64,000 bases of DNA from Incurvaria masculella (Eukaryota; Arthropoda; Insecta; Lepidoptera; Incurvariidae). Where the stretch lies: positions 3,851,501 through 3,915,500 of the forward strand of contig OX335659.1 of NCBI GenBank assembly GCA_946894095.1, read 5' to 3'. This document shows, piece by piece, positions 44,085 to 57,200 of this stretch; position 1 is the first letter of the stretch, and every line of letters begins with the position of its first letter. The translations under genes and the position numbers were made by a program. The notes beneath the pieces are model-generated. The model ran no database searches, was not told the DNA's origin, and saw only the letters and a list, made by a program, of their open reading frames with translations.

Positions 44085-44405
44085 TAGCTCAAGGGCGCCG
44101 GCCTTGCTACAGATGCCAGAGGTCATAGGTTCAATCTTCGCCCCGTTTATTAATTTCACCGCACTTTCTTTTTCTTTCTGAGTTGGATAAGAGCATTTCG
44201 TCACGAATTCGAGCTTGTCCGGAATGCGTGTACTACTAGAGATCCCCGTTACTTTGGTACCATCGAATTGAATGTAAGTGAAGTTCGAAGTGGAAGTCAA
44301 TGTAGCCGTGTCAATAAATGGTTGGTCCTGGCATGGTACTTAATTCCTTTGGATGGAAATTGACAATGGATGTTTATTATTCATGCTATGTGCTATTATC
44401 TTGCC
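44085..44405 (+). mobile_element. tRNA-derived SINE, sense orientation
   Basis: It begins CAAGGGCGCCGGCCTTGC, with a degenerate B box in AGGTTCAATCTTCGCC. Body CTTTCTTTTTCTTTCTGAGT, CGTCACGAATTCGAGCT, TTGGTACCATCG and GGTCCTGGCATGGTAC. Confidence 0.65.
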
Positions 44406-46655
44406 AGTTACATAAAAAATATAGTCAAAAATGTAAAACAAAGATCCTCTCTCTGAAAATCTAAAATAATTCGCAGTCATATAGAAAAAACGGAACCCTT
44501 ATAATTTCGTTCTGTCCATCACATGCATGTCACAGCTATTTTGCTTGACTTTTTCCAGGAATCGTTGTAGTGCGTAGCGAAATTTCGAAAAAAAAACCAT
44601 AAAAACTGAGTGGTACTTAGTTACGGTGGCGTGTAACTGAGCGGAAAAAAATATTTAATATTCATTTTTAATTATAAAATAATATTTAGTTTTAATTTCT
44701 TTATTATAGGCACAGCACTTGCATGAAATTATTAAACTGATATTTTGAGTAAGTTTGTTCTGAAAACTTTTAACATTTAAACTTTTCGGTTTTTCGTATT
44801 CTTCTGAACAAACCCTTTCATTTAATACCTAAATCATAATGGTAGACTCATTTGATACCAATATCGTGTGGGTGCATACAAAATAACTGGTTTGCCTTCC
44901 ATTGGGAGTTCGCTATAATATAATTTAGAATTATTTCAGCTCTAGCAAACCACGCCTTGTCATTAAAACCATTGATTATCAAAACTGACCGTGTATGCAA
45001 AAAATCAGCCCATCGATTGGAGATAACTGTTTTGAAAATCAGTTGCAAAATTTTACCCAAGCATATACCGAGCTAAGAAGGTAGAATAAAAGCTTGTAAT
45101 GAGTGTCCTCCACTCTAACTTTCCAGTAAATTACTTATTAAGGTGGTAGAACAAAACACCAAAGGAATAATTATTAACTTTCCAATATCATCCCAATTAT
45201 TCATTTCCCGCCAAAATATTGCCGCCTTCCCCTGGTGCTGCCATCAAATAAATGTTGCCAAGGTATTTAACTATTTTTTTATAATCATTAAGTTAACAGA
45301 TTCGGCCATCCGACAAAGTTACATGTCCTCGTAATTTCATAATCAAAGTAATAAAATGGTAGGAACTAATTTATTTAATGTTACTGCAAACTGATAGGTA
45401 GTACCAAAAAAAAAAAAAAAAGTAAAATTTAGTTCATAAATATGAAAAAACTAGTTGCAATATAAAATTATTAAGGTCTTAATAATATGTTCTTATCTAC
45501 ACAAACATTAAAAAAATTATGGACGGGCGATTTTGGAGTATCCCCCAAATTCTCTATATAGTCGAGCTCGTAGCGATTTACTGGTAAGTTATGATAAACT
45601 CTTCAAACGCCTTCGTAATATAGGCTATATTACAAAAACAACCATTGCACTGTGTCAGATATGAAAGTTGGACTTTGCGGAAATGTATTTGAGACTGCCG
45701 CGCGAAATCACTGATCCTCGTGGCGGAGGCATTTTGCAAGTAATTTAAACTCATTAACAATGTTATTCTTTAACTGTGAAACGACTAAATTTACGCGGTA
45801 TAGTGCCCAAAAGCCTGATTCCGCTAATAAATAAGTAAACTTTGGAGCGATAGCGTTATGAGATAACACACAATTTGGTACAATTTTGTGTGGTTCACTG
45901 ACGACGCTGACGCTCAAAAGTGGAGTTATCTATTAGCGGACTCAGACTTCAGTAAGGATCGAATTTTTCCACCTCCAAGCACCAGCGGCTGCGCAGAAAC
46001 TAAATCCTTTATAGTTTTGGCCGCTGACACTTGGAGGGGATAGGACTCCATTCATTCCGCCGAATTTATCTACATAATTCAGAAGTTACAAGGATCAGCA
46101 GTTACACCTGCAAACAATAACAAAGAACTAGGAAGAATCCAAGAGAGACCCTGGATCGCCAGGTGGCGCTACAATGACCACTTTCCGAATTTGGGAATTG
46201 ACGTTGGAAGTTGGGAGGTAGAGGAATTCTAATCTCTCAAACCTTTTATCTATGAGTGCGAGCTTACGCTTCCATTTGGAATCACTAGGTTCTGGCGTTT
46301 GCAAGGCACTGTATTATATAGGTGGTTTCAAGTACTAGAAACGCCAAACCCGCATCAACGATTCGCAAGCGGTTTGGACACCTATTCGGAGAAACTGAAG
46401 AACGACTGTGCCATTCAAAACCAAATGAAAGCGAAACTTCTGGAAGTTACATATATGCCAAAGTACGGATTTAATACCAGAAAATACTTACAAAGTTAAT
46501 TGATACATAACAGATGAATGCATAGCGAAATCTTTGCCTTTCCTTCCGAAAAAATATTTTTAAAATAAAGTAAAGATTGCCAAGTGCTCAATACATATTT
46601 AACTTCCCAAAAAAAATATTCTTTTTTTGACATTTTCAAATGTTTTATCACGCAT
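44406..46655. other. Long non-coding stretch
   Basis: No gene is seen. It includes a poly-A run at about 45407-45421 and the hairpin repeat at 45965-46045. Confidence 0.35.
45965..46045. repeat. Hairpin repeat, copy 1
   Basis: CCTCCAAGCACCAGCGGC and GGCCGCTGACACTTGGAGG are inverted and about 40 bp apart. A related hairpin lies at 48695-48785 in intron 1 of Bruce (CTTCCAAGCGCCAGCAGTGC ... GGCCCTTGAAAGTGGAAGG). Confidence 0.55.
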
Positions 46656-46854
46656 ACGGAAGTTTCCTTTTTAGACACTTTTTTATATTTAGAAAACCAC
46701 GGTTTTGTCGGAATTTCTGGTTGTAATGCAGCAAAATGTTTACCTTTCGATCCAGAAGATCGAAAGGTAAACATTTTGCTGCATTACAACCAGAAATTCC
46801 GACAAAACCGTGGTTTTCTAAATATAAAAAAGTGTCTAAAAAGGAAACTTCCGT
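46656..46854. repeat. Perfect palindrome, 97-bp arms, 5-bp centre
   Basis: Arm 46656-46752 is the exact reverse complement of 46758-46854; the centre is CAGAA. The right arm reads in frame into the LINE C-terminus that follows, so the left arm is the inverted duplicate. Confidence 0.95.
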
Positions 46855-47312
46855 TATATGTAGAATGCGATTGGGGCATTGTTGTACCCCAATATTTCTA
46901 ACTAAGATCCACATTGGAGATACTTCCCTCTGTGAATGTGGATTAGATGAGGGAAACCTTGACCACATATTTTTTTCTTGCTCTCTCAATAATAATCCAC
47001 CATTATATAAACTACTCACAGATTCGAAAATTGCTCTTCCTGCCAACATGAATACCCTATTAACCCTCGATCAACCCAGAGTAGTAAATATTATTTCCAA
47101 ATTTATTAGATGTAATGATATTCAACTGTAGTTACTATTATGTGTAAAATAGTTCTCCTCTTAAATTGTTTTTTTTTTGTTTAGTGAAGTACCTATTAAT
47201 TTTGTTTGTATTTTACTCTTATTTGCTCAGTAGCATTTATGTTCTTTTTAAACTTTTTATTCTTGATTTATAATTAAATCTTTAGCAAAAGTGTTTGCGA
47301 GATTAAAAAAAA
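46758..47312 (+). pseudogene. LINE C-terminal zinc-knuckle region and tail
   Basis: The plus frame reads PEIPTKPWFSKYKKVSKKE, then CRMRLGHCCTP, TSLCECGLDEGNLDHIFFSC and a C-terminal block ending at 47131. The Cys/His spacing (C.C...LDHIFFSC) is the usual C-terminal motif of jockey/R1-type LINE proteins. A UTR and poly-A run (about 47303-47313) follow. It is a severely 5'-truncated copy whose first 97 bp are duplicated in inverted orientation. Confidence 0.7.
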
Positions 47313-47314
47313 AA

Positions 47315-48014
47315 ATTTTTTTTGGCATTCATTAAATTCACTCAATTATTTTCACCCATTATCTCATCAAACCGTCAATCAATAAAGTTTCAATGCCAAA
47401 AGTTTGTTTTGTGATAATTATGAAAGGACCAGAATAAATTACTTCAATTCAAGAATTCAAGAATCAAGAAGTGAAACTTGAAACTGGCAAATTGTCCACA
47501 CTGGACAGAGCCCAAAAAACAAATAAAGGAAGACAAAAAGTATTTCATTTCATATGTACAATTTTTACAATAGCTCACCCAATAAGTACATATGAATTTT
47601 TTTTAAAATCATAATAATATTAATTTTGGCACCATGATGACTTGCAATAAAGTAATTTTTTAAAAGACATTTTGAATAATTTTTGATCTATGAATTTTTT
47701 GTGTTTTAGAACAAATTGTTGCTTCTGCAGCTGATGAGAAAATTCTCCTCCAATATCGATTCTGCGCCGTTTGCCGCTCTGTCCGCACATGGTTTACTCG
47801 TTCGATGACCATGCACTTTAACTGCATTTTTCCTAATTTCTTAGTGCTATCTCACTTATTTGTATTGTAGTGAAATGAAAACGGGCAAACATATTTCCCA
47901 GTGCCTAGATCGCATCAGCTGGCTGGCCGTAGGCCCGTTTTGCCTGTTCTGTTTTGTGCTGAGGTTTTGACAAGTGACATCACGACACCTACCTCGCGGC
48001 GAAGCAAGAGTGTA
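47315..48014. other. Upstream region of Bruce
   Basis: It is AT-rich up to about 47900 and then GC-richer. No TATA box is seen near the start codon. The last 100 bp (CCTCGCGGCGAAG and similar) look like a CpG-type promoter or 5' UTR. Confidence 0.35.
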
Positions 48015-48050
48015 ATGGCGTGCGGGGTATCCGGAGTTGGAGTGCAATAG
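48015..48050 (+). CDS. Possible upstream ORF before Bruce
   Basis: ATGGCGTGCGGG opens an 11-codon frame (MACGVSGVGVQ) ending TAG at 48050, 11 nt before the Bruce ATG. It matters only if the transcript starts upstream of 48015. Confidence 0.3.
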   Translation: MACGVSGVGVQ

Positions 48051-48061
48051 CCCGCTGCAGC

Positions 48062-48272
48062 ATGGATGAGGCTGGCGGTGGCGGTGGCGCTGGCGGCGGC
48101 AGCGGGGGTGCGGTTCTGCGCGAGGACGGGTACCTCCGTTCCGCCCTGGCCGCAGCCGCCGTGCGCTTCCACGCGGGGCTCAATGTTTTGCTGCTGCGCG
48201 CGGTGGACGGTGAGCTGCACGTCATGGATGTGCACTCTGGCCTCGTGCTGCAGTCATCGCGCCTATCATCCC
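48062..48272 (+). CDS. Bruce: Bruce exon 1
   Basis: It codes a Gly-rich start and then LREDGYLRSALAAAAVRFH, LNVLLLRAVDGELHVMDVHS and GLVLQSS. This parallels the start of vertebrate BIRC6 (RDG, then H.ALN.IL). Donor GTGAGT at 48273, phase 1. Confidence 0.85.
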
Positions 48273-51200
48273 GTGAGTACAACCGCAGCTTTGTCACTGG
48301 CCTGACTAGAGGTTTCCAATAAGATCGCGCAAAGGTCTTGATTGTACCGAGCCTTGCAAAGAATTGCAATAGCTTACAGTCGTTCGAGTTGACTTTTTAA
48401 TTTTGCATTCACCTTTTTTTGTTATTTTCCCACTGCTACCTGGTTTTATTTCAACATTATTTGCAATCCCATAGACCATAGCCTTGCATTTAAGACTCGT
48501 GGAGTATCTTTTTGAGTCCACTTGTTAGCATCAATCCCCCATGTATCTCATTAAATATGGGTCACAGACTACAGATGTACACTGCAAGGCAACTATATTT
48601 TGCCCAAACATTTTCTCTATTTCGTAGGTAGGTATCGGTAATGGTAATTCCTAAACTCTTTGTTGTTATCGGTGGCTGTGAATGAAATAGCTAGGTTGCC
48701 CCTTCCAAGCGCCAGCAGTGCGCAGCAACCAAATCCGATACAGTTTTGTCTTTCAAGCTTTTGGCCCTTGAAAGTGGAAGGAATCTCGCTCCGGCACGTG
48801 TTGGCATAGTTTAACTCTTCTTAGTATCCTGCTTCTAGTAAGGAAATATTAAAAAAAATACTAATGTTCCGACTTGCTTGATATTTTATATCTGATATCA
48901 GTCAATCAAAATCTGTTTCCAAAAACTCCTCATACAAATTTTTTTTTGCTGTTGGTCCCTGGTTGTAATTTTGCAAAAAAATGAAGCCGTGCAACATAGA
49001 TATTCATTCGCAGTCGTTAGATATAAAAAAATACGTGAATTGACCAAGTAAATTGTTGTTTGAAATAATGTTTACTTTTGGAGGTATAAAATACCTCATT
49101 ATTTGAGTGCCCTGTTGAGCTATAATACAGTATATTGATTTGCGATAGTATTTATGAGATAATTTTGATTGAATTGATATTCATTATAATGAAGAAGATG
49201 AGTCATCATCACAAGTTCATAGCTGCACATAGTAATTATCGGTTAGCGGTCAGCACGAATAGTAAGAACTTGTAGATGCATCAAGACCTCTTATACTACT
49301 GAATATATGTAGTTACTGTAGCATCGTCGTTAATTGGGAGGTTTGTTTAGACCGTTGGAACGGGAAGCGGTGGGCAGATATGAATAAGCTGAATGTTCGC
49401 TTCTAATCGGTTAACCTCGACATTGAATTGACCAGAGTTGCTGGGGGAATGTATAAACTTCTTAGAGATGAGATGATTTTAATTTTTTGCAAAGTAAGGT
49501 TTTATTATTATTGTCTCGATACACTAGCAGCTTAAAGCTGATGCGTGTACATCTAAGTTGGTAACTGGGGGTACACTTGGTTTTTTTTTTATGCTATTAT
49601 AACTTTTTATATAACCAAACTTACATTGCCACCTCTAGGTTTCTTGCTACTGCATACAATAGGCATTCTAGCCTGATGCAAGAGGTTAAAGTTAAAGCTA
49701 GTTAAGCGTAACCTATTTTCACCCACTTGCAACAGTGTGACCTGCATTAATTTTATATGTATGACTCACAGAATTGTCAAGGTAATTCCAATGACTTATT
49801 TGTGTATTATATTGTTTTATTTACTACCATTTGTTTTACTTATATGCACAGAAAAAGATATCGGAAAAGAACAATGTTCATCTTTATTACTTCTTTTTAA
49901 GTCAGGTTAAATTATATATGAATGAAAACAAAATAATACTGGAATTGCTTTTATTACCTTACTAGCGATCCGCCCCAGCTTCGCACAGAGAGCACTAATT
50001 TATATCCAAATGACTGTGGTGGATGGATGGCATATGACAAATTTTAAACCTGACATACGCCACAGAATAACGCAATCCATTCTGTAATCCCCTAGTTCAC
50101 TGCCGAAATATTATATTGTTGTTTTATTTTATAGCCTTCCCGCTCAACTCCCCATGCAAACGTGAAAGAAGATCATGCGCATATATCTTGTCAGAGATCC
50201 AAAATTATATTGAAAATAGCTTTATTTGATTGAACTAGATGTCTGATGACCATTGGCATTGTAAAATAGTGTTTCGTTTCTATGTTATAAGGTCCGAAAG
50301 TTCAAATTTTTCGCACGTTTGGAGGTGGATTACTCAATGATAAAATAAAAATATCCTCAAAAGATTAGTCATCAGACCTAGCTTGTTTCATAAAGATTTA
50401 TAATATATTTGGGTTTTGTTTGATTTTTGACTACAGCAGGCGTGATTTACTTTTAGCTATAAGTTGTTTTGTAATAAAAAAAAACGTAAATCTTACTGAA
50501 TCAAACACTGTGCGAATTGTCTGCTGTGTGGACATGTTGCATCCTCCTCATCACGGAGCCTGTCTTTTTCTTTGAAACAGAAGATTCCAGAGCCCAATAA
50601 CACGGTTTGGTACCGTGCCCACGAATAAGTTAGTCCCGCCGGGAAGGATCACCTTGAGTGTCATAATGGAAGGATTATGCTAATGTACAAAGTTCCTCCT
50701 GAATTGAGAAAAATTTAGGTATTAAAACCTCGTTCCATCATAATGTGTTCGTTTGGCTCGCAGAATACGGCGTCCTGGGTGTGGAGTACGTGCCAGGCGC
50801 GGACTTCGTGTTCTTCTGGGACGCGCGGGGCGTGTGCGCGCGCACCGACTACAACGGCGTGCTGCTCCTGCACACGGCGCTGCAGCTGCCGTTCCTGGGG
50901 GTGCAGCCCGAGAAACTCATCAAGATGGAGCTCGTCCTGTCGGAGGTGCCCTCGCTTTATTTTAGCTGCCTTGGTCGGAGACGCAGCCACACAAACTCAT
51001 CGAGATGCCAATCAGCATAATACGAAGGGCACAAAGGCGGGCCTTTACCTCGAAGAGATTTCTTCCAGCCGACCTTTAGGTGTTTGAGATGTTCAATGGG
51101 GACATATACGTGGGTAGTGGTGGCAAGTTAGGTTTAAGGTGGGCCTTCCCGCTTAAGGTGGCCCAACCCGCTCAACTCCCCATACCAAAGGGGAAAGGGG

Positions 51201-54200
51201 AAGCTTTATTTAATCAAACTAGATATCTGATGACCGTTGGCATTGTAAAATAGTTTTTGGTTTCTAAGTTATAAGGTCCGAAAGTTCGAATTATTCGCGC
51301 GTTTTATACAATAACTTTGGAGGTGGATTACGCAATGATAAAGTAAGAACATCTTAAAAAGATTAGTCATCAGACATAGCTTATTTAATCAAGATTTATA
51401 ATCTATTTGGTTTTTGTTCGATTTTTTACTACAGCGGTCGTGGTTTACTTTTAGCTATAAGTCGTTTTGTAATTAAAATTTTCGTAAATCTTACCAAATC
51501 ATACACTATGCACATTGTCTTTTTTGTGGACATGTTGCATCTTCCTCATCACGGAGCCTGTCATTTTCTTTGAAACAGAGAAGGTCCCAGAGCGCAACAA
51601 CACGGTTTTGTACCGTTCCCGTAAATGAGTTAGTCCCGCCGGGTTGGGCCGCCTTAACTCCCCATACAAACGTGGAAAGAATATAATGCCCTTATTTCTT
51701 GTCAGAGATTCAAGATTTTGCTCAAATTAGCTTTATTTGATCGAACTAGACGTCTGATGACCATTGGCAGGATAGAAGTGCATGGCTTTGTACATTTTGT
51801 GTGATTGACTAATGCACTTTTTTGTTTCCCGCAAGTATCATGGTCAACCGATATTAGTCTGTGGGCAAATTTCCAGAGCTCTGAATATTAAATTGCTTAT
51901 TTGAACCTACTTAACCTTGTAGCAACAAATCTCGGTAAGATAAGTGAAAAATATATTCTTCTATTTCAACAGTAGAACGATTTTTTAGTCTATGATATCA
52001 TCAAATGAATGTAGGGTTTTAATGTAAATAAAAGCAAAACTGGCCAAGCACTACATATTTATGCAAGCTGTCTGGCAACCCTACTTCATCAAAGATACCA
52101 CTCTACTTGAAAATGTACAACGAAAGTTTACAAAAATCCCTTGGCAGCTAAAAACCTTACCCTATGAAGAAAGATTAAAGGCCCTCAAACTACCAACCCT
52201 GCAGCAAAGACGAATGCGAGGTGATGTAATCGAAGTGTATATAATGCTTACTGAGAAATACAACTGCAAAGCAATGAAGGAAATGTTCACTCGTAATGTA
52301 CCTTTCTACTGGCGCCAAAGAAACATTTTTTTTACTTATATGTCTACACAATCAGTGCCACACAAGAAGTACGTTGGCAGTTTCATGCATTCATTGTTGG
52401 GTTCAAATTGTTTGATGTTGAATGATGTTTTTCCAGGCCGTTCTTCTGTACCAGTGCCTGCAGAGCATCGACGTACTGTCAGTGGAGGGACTCGCCGACG
52501 TCATACGCGAGCTCAAGAAAGCAATAGATGAAGATATCCCCAAGAAAGGAGTCAAAGCCCAGAAGGTATCGAACATTTCTATTTGTATTGTTTCATGCGT
52601 TCGTCTGTTACCCAAAAGGTTGTGTCTCTTTGGCAATTTGACATTGTCAGCAATAATTTTAGACTTTTGGACTAACAATATGTTGCTGTATAATGTTAAT
52701 TATGGGGGAACGGCAGAACGTCTAATATGCAGATCGTATAATGTCATATTTTAACAAAATTTTAAAACCATGCACAACGTATTCGGCAGATCGTATAATC
52801 TTATACGAAGTGCATGAAGAAGTTCAAAAAATAAAATTACTTATTTCTCCATGCATAACGTATAATAGTCACAACGTATAATATTATGATCTTTATTTAA
52901 CAAAAAAAGAAACCCATGCATATCATATAATCTAAAAACTTTTCATACGATAAGCGCCATTATTTCTATACTTTTAAAGCGTATACTAGCACGTGACGTT
53001 TCGACCGTCTCAATTAGCGTAAGGAGGCCTTTCGAAATTGTAGCAAATATCGGTTCGTAGCAATTTCAGCCTTAAATGTATCGTTATTAGGGCGCTTTAT
53101 GCAGTGCTTCTTGGCATATTATACGTTCTGCATGGTTTTCTTTTTTTGTGAATTCATGTTAGGAATATTATACGTTGTGACTATTATACGTTCTGCATGA
53201 TGCAAAGAGTTGATTTTATTTTTAAACTTTATTCATGCACAACGTATAACATTATACGTTGTGACTATTATACGATATGCATAGTTTTAATTTTTTGGAA
53301 AAAAATAAGATTATACGTTGTGAATATTATATGTAGTGAATACGACTCTTAATTATTATTATGAATTTTTTTATTATTAAATTTTATATACACTAGCAGC
53401 TACAAGCTGATGCGTGTATTTTAATTATTGAGAGCACTGTATTAATATTTTTGCAAGTAAAGTTTTTTTTTAAGTTTCGTTTTTATTTATTGCTTCTCGT
53501 TTTTGATATTTGTCCAATTTGTTTTTAAAACTGTTCACTGAGTTAGCACTTATCACTTCTTCTGGCAATTTATTCCAAGTGTCAACAACTCTGTTATATA
53601 GGAAGTGCTTTCTCGGGTTTGAAGTACTATTATTGTGGTTAAGTTTCAAGGAGTGTCCCCGAAGTCTCTCATTAGTATTTTTTGTATACATTGATTTAAG
53701 ACTCGGTACATCGTAGTGTTCAGTCAGGATTTTGTAGGTCTCAATTAGGTCTCCTCGCTGCCTTCTTTTTTTCAATGTAGTAAGACCAAGAGTGTCAAGG
53801 CGATCTTCATATGATTTGTGCCTGAGGAACAACACCATTTTTGTTGCGCGTCTCTGAACCTTCTCCAATATATCTATATCCTTTTTGAAGTAGGGGCTCC
53901 ATACTTGATATGCATACTCCAGGAGGGGACGTACATATGACTTGTAGAGCTTAAGAAACAGGTCAATGTTTATGCAGGAAAAGGATTTCCGAATCATATA
54001 AAGCAGTGAATTTGCTCTCTTAACCACTTCGATTATATGGTTATCCCATTTGAGGTCATTGGACACCGTTACGCCGAGATCGACCTGTGAGGAAACTGCA
54101 TTCAAGGGGATTCCATCGATGAAGTATTGAAGGTGAGGATTTTGGGGCCTATGTGCAGAACAGTGCATTTGTCTGCATTTAAGGAGAGCAGCCAGTCTTT

Positions 54201-57200
54201 GGTCCACTGAACGGTGCGGTCCAGATTGTTCTGGATTACTTGGTGACTTATGATTGGGTTCCCGAAGAATTTGGTGTCATCAGCAAATAGTGTAAAGGAG
54301 AGTTCCATTACAGCTTTTAGGTCTGTAAGAAATAAGCTAAATGCGACGGGGCCGATCACCGAACCCTGTGGTACACCGCTCAAGACATTGTATGCCTCCG
54401 ATTGTTGCTCGCCTACTCGTACACGGAATTTCCTGTCCTCAATCCACGAAAGAAGTTTCCCTCGTAATCCAAAGTGTTCTAATTTATAAATTAAACGTTT
54501 TATTGGGACACGGTCAAATGCCTTCTCATAGTCCAAATAGATTACGTCGATCAAGTTCTGCTCATTCCACTCACTGGTCCATTTGTCTACACAAGTAAGG
54601 AGGTTACTCACGGTCGAACGTCTGGGTACAAAGCCATGTTGCTCCTCGATTATGCATTTTCAAGTGATAAGAATATCCTTATTTTTTCTGTTATGATTTT
54701 TTCCATTGTTTTGCAAATAATGGTTGTTAGGCTAATAGGTCGGTAGTTGGAAGCGGATAACTTGTCACCTTTTTTATAGATTGGCGTGACAACTGCCTCT
54801 TTCCAATCCTGTGGCAGCCTTCCACTTTTGAAGTATACAGTCATTATGTGAGAGAGCTGCTCACTTAGTTCTGTAGCACATTCTTTAAGGAAAATTGCTG
54901 GGATTTCATCGGGTCCCATAGAAGTGGTGTACACCTTTAGAATTTCATAGGGTTCAAATTCTATGGACTCTATTGGAGTTTAGAACCCGTGGTAATAATA
55001 TTCGTAGAAACAAGCCGTCATATTCTTGTACATAGGATTTTTTGAATTGTTTTGCAAAGATGTTAGCAACGGCGCTGTGTTCTGTCACTATGTCGCTGGT
55101 GTCATCAACTCGTAGAGCAGGCGGCACAGATACTTTCGACGATAGTTGTCTACGTATATACCCGTAGAATGCTTTCGAACCAGTTTTGACAATATTTGCC
55201 TCAAATGCCTGTCTTTCTTGACGCACAGTTGCCACAATTTTGTTGTTTAACTTCCGGTATGAGGTATAAGAAAAAAAGTTCACGTTTTCATACAAATCGG
55301 AAGTCCGACTTTGACTTTGACAGCTTGAAGAAGTAAAACCACAGAATTTCTAGTAAAAAGTTGTATGGAGTTTGACGTTTTTACGGAACTTCGAAGTTCC
55401 GTAAATGCCAATTTAGGTGAGAACTCGGGACTGACCACACTGATCTTGAATTAAAAAATCTCAATTGGTCTTTGCTGCAGGGTTGGTACTCTTCAATAAA
55501 ACACCCATCTTGAATTTGAAAAAAAAATAGAAACAACATCAACCCATTTTATCTCCCAATAAAACACCCATTCACGCACGCAGTGGAGCACCGTGTGCCT
55601 GACGCTGCCGCACACGGCGCTCCGGCTCGTCGCGCACGGCGTCGTCAACGAGCTCAAGAGCCAGAACCGGCGCGTGCCCGCCCTGGCGATCGCCTCCGCG
55701 GTGGAGCGGCGCGCCGGAGAGCTCGCGCCGGACGCGCGCGACAAGGACGCCGGTGCGCCCATGTACGCGGAGGCGGCGCGCCGCGAGACGTTCAAGCGGT
55801 GGCCGCACATGGACTACAAGTGAGGTTTTTTTGTTTTAAACGGATGGCTAATACGGGTCGCCTTCATTAAATTCCAAAAAGCACAGAACGTCCAAAGTAT
55901 GTGTATTATAAAATGCATATAATCTAACCTAACCCAACCTAACCTAACCCAATTAAAAATATCCGTATTCGTAAGTATTTTGGACGGTCTGGGTTTTGGA
56001 CCTAGTGCTTTTTGGACTTTATGATGCGTCCCCGCAAATACCACACAACTTGTGCTGAAATGGAGAATTGGGTAATTATAGATTTTGATTTTGTGTGAAA
56101 ATAAAAATGTCTACCTTCTTGTGGAGCGGGAGATGCTTACTGGCGACCTAGGACGTCGTTACCTGGATCCTTCCGTTGGTTAGGAGCCGCTCCGCGCGCC
56201 TTTGAGATCGCCAGGCTAGACACTTATGAGGGCACCAGTGAAGAATTATGTGGCACAAGAATAGTTAATTTTGCTAGAAAACGTATCAAAGACAATTGGC
56301 TTGTGCTGTCCAACCAAACGATAAAAGAGAAGTGACAAAATAAAAAACTGTGAAACGTTGCTGATTCTAAATATTACAAAAACTTGTGGAGACTTTTTCG
56401 CTCTACTTCCAAGGGCATACAGAATGAATTTATGGTGCACATACGAAAACTGGACACAACTACCGTTATGATATTAGCCCAATACACCATATTCCCGAAA
56501 AAATAAGGTTCCATGCCAGGACCTTCCCTTTTATGAGCAGGGCTACATTGAACTGGATGGAAAACAGGGACATTTTTTTATTGCCGCTTGCGGTGGTGGA
56601 TTTAACCCTGCCACCTAGTAGGGGAAGGGGACCTACACTGCCCTCGTTATTAAAAAGGTAGTAACTACATATGAGGCCCATATGTACTTACCGCCTTTTA
56701 GTAAGGAGGGTAGTACAGTTTTGCATGGGCTCCGAATATAATAGTATAGAACAGCTCGGTTTTGTAACGACATGCACTTATCCAACTCAGAAAGAGAGAG
56801 AAAGTTGTGCATGACTGGGGCGAGGATTTGAACTTAATAGTGCTTAAGGTGTAATTCGCTGTTAATAGCGAGAAAGGAAGGACGGGAGTGAAAAAAAACT
56901 CATTTGTGTTTCAGTTTCTTTATTTCCTCCATTATATGTATTTTACACTCTCGGATTCGTCTTATTTTTCCTGTCGTTTCGATAACTCCTGGCAAAGAAG
57001 AGCCAATAAGAAACTTCGCCTGGTTAGTCGTTGTATTATTATTTATAAGCCCAATGTGTTAGATTGTGTCGCACGCCGAATGGCTTCGTCTACCAGTTGA
57101 AGCTCGTGCCATTCCAGGGCTCACCAGGCTTACAGTGGGCCCGTAAGCATCAAATAAGCTACTTCAACAAACACTTCCCATACAGTCGTAGTTATAAAAT

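Noticed and set aside
52061..52531. 156-aa frame as one gene
   Set aside because: It fuses a LINE fragment with the antecedent of Bruce exon 3 in another frame; the two parts are unrelated.
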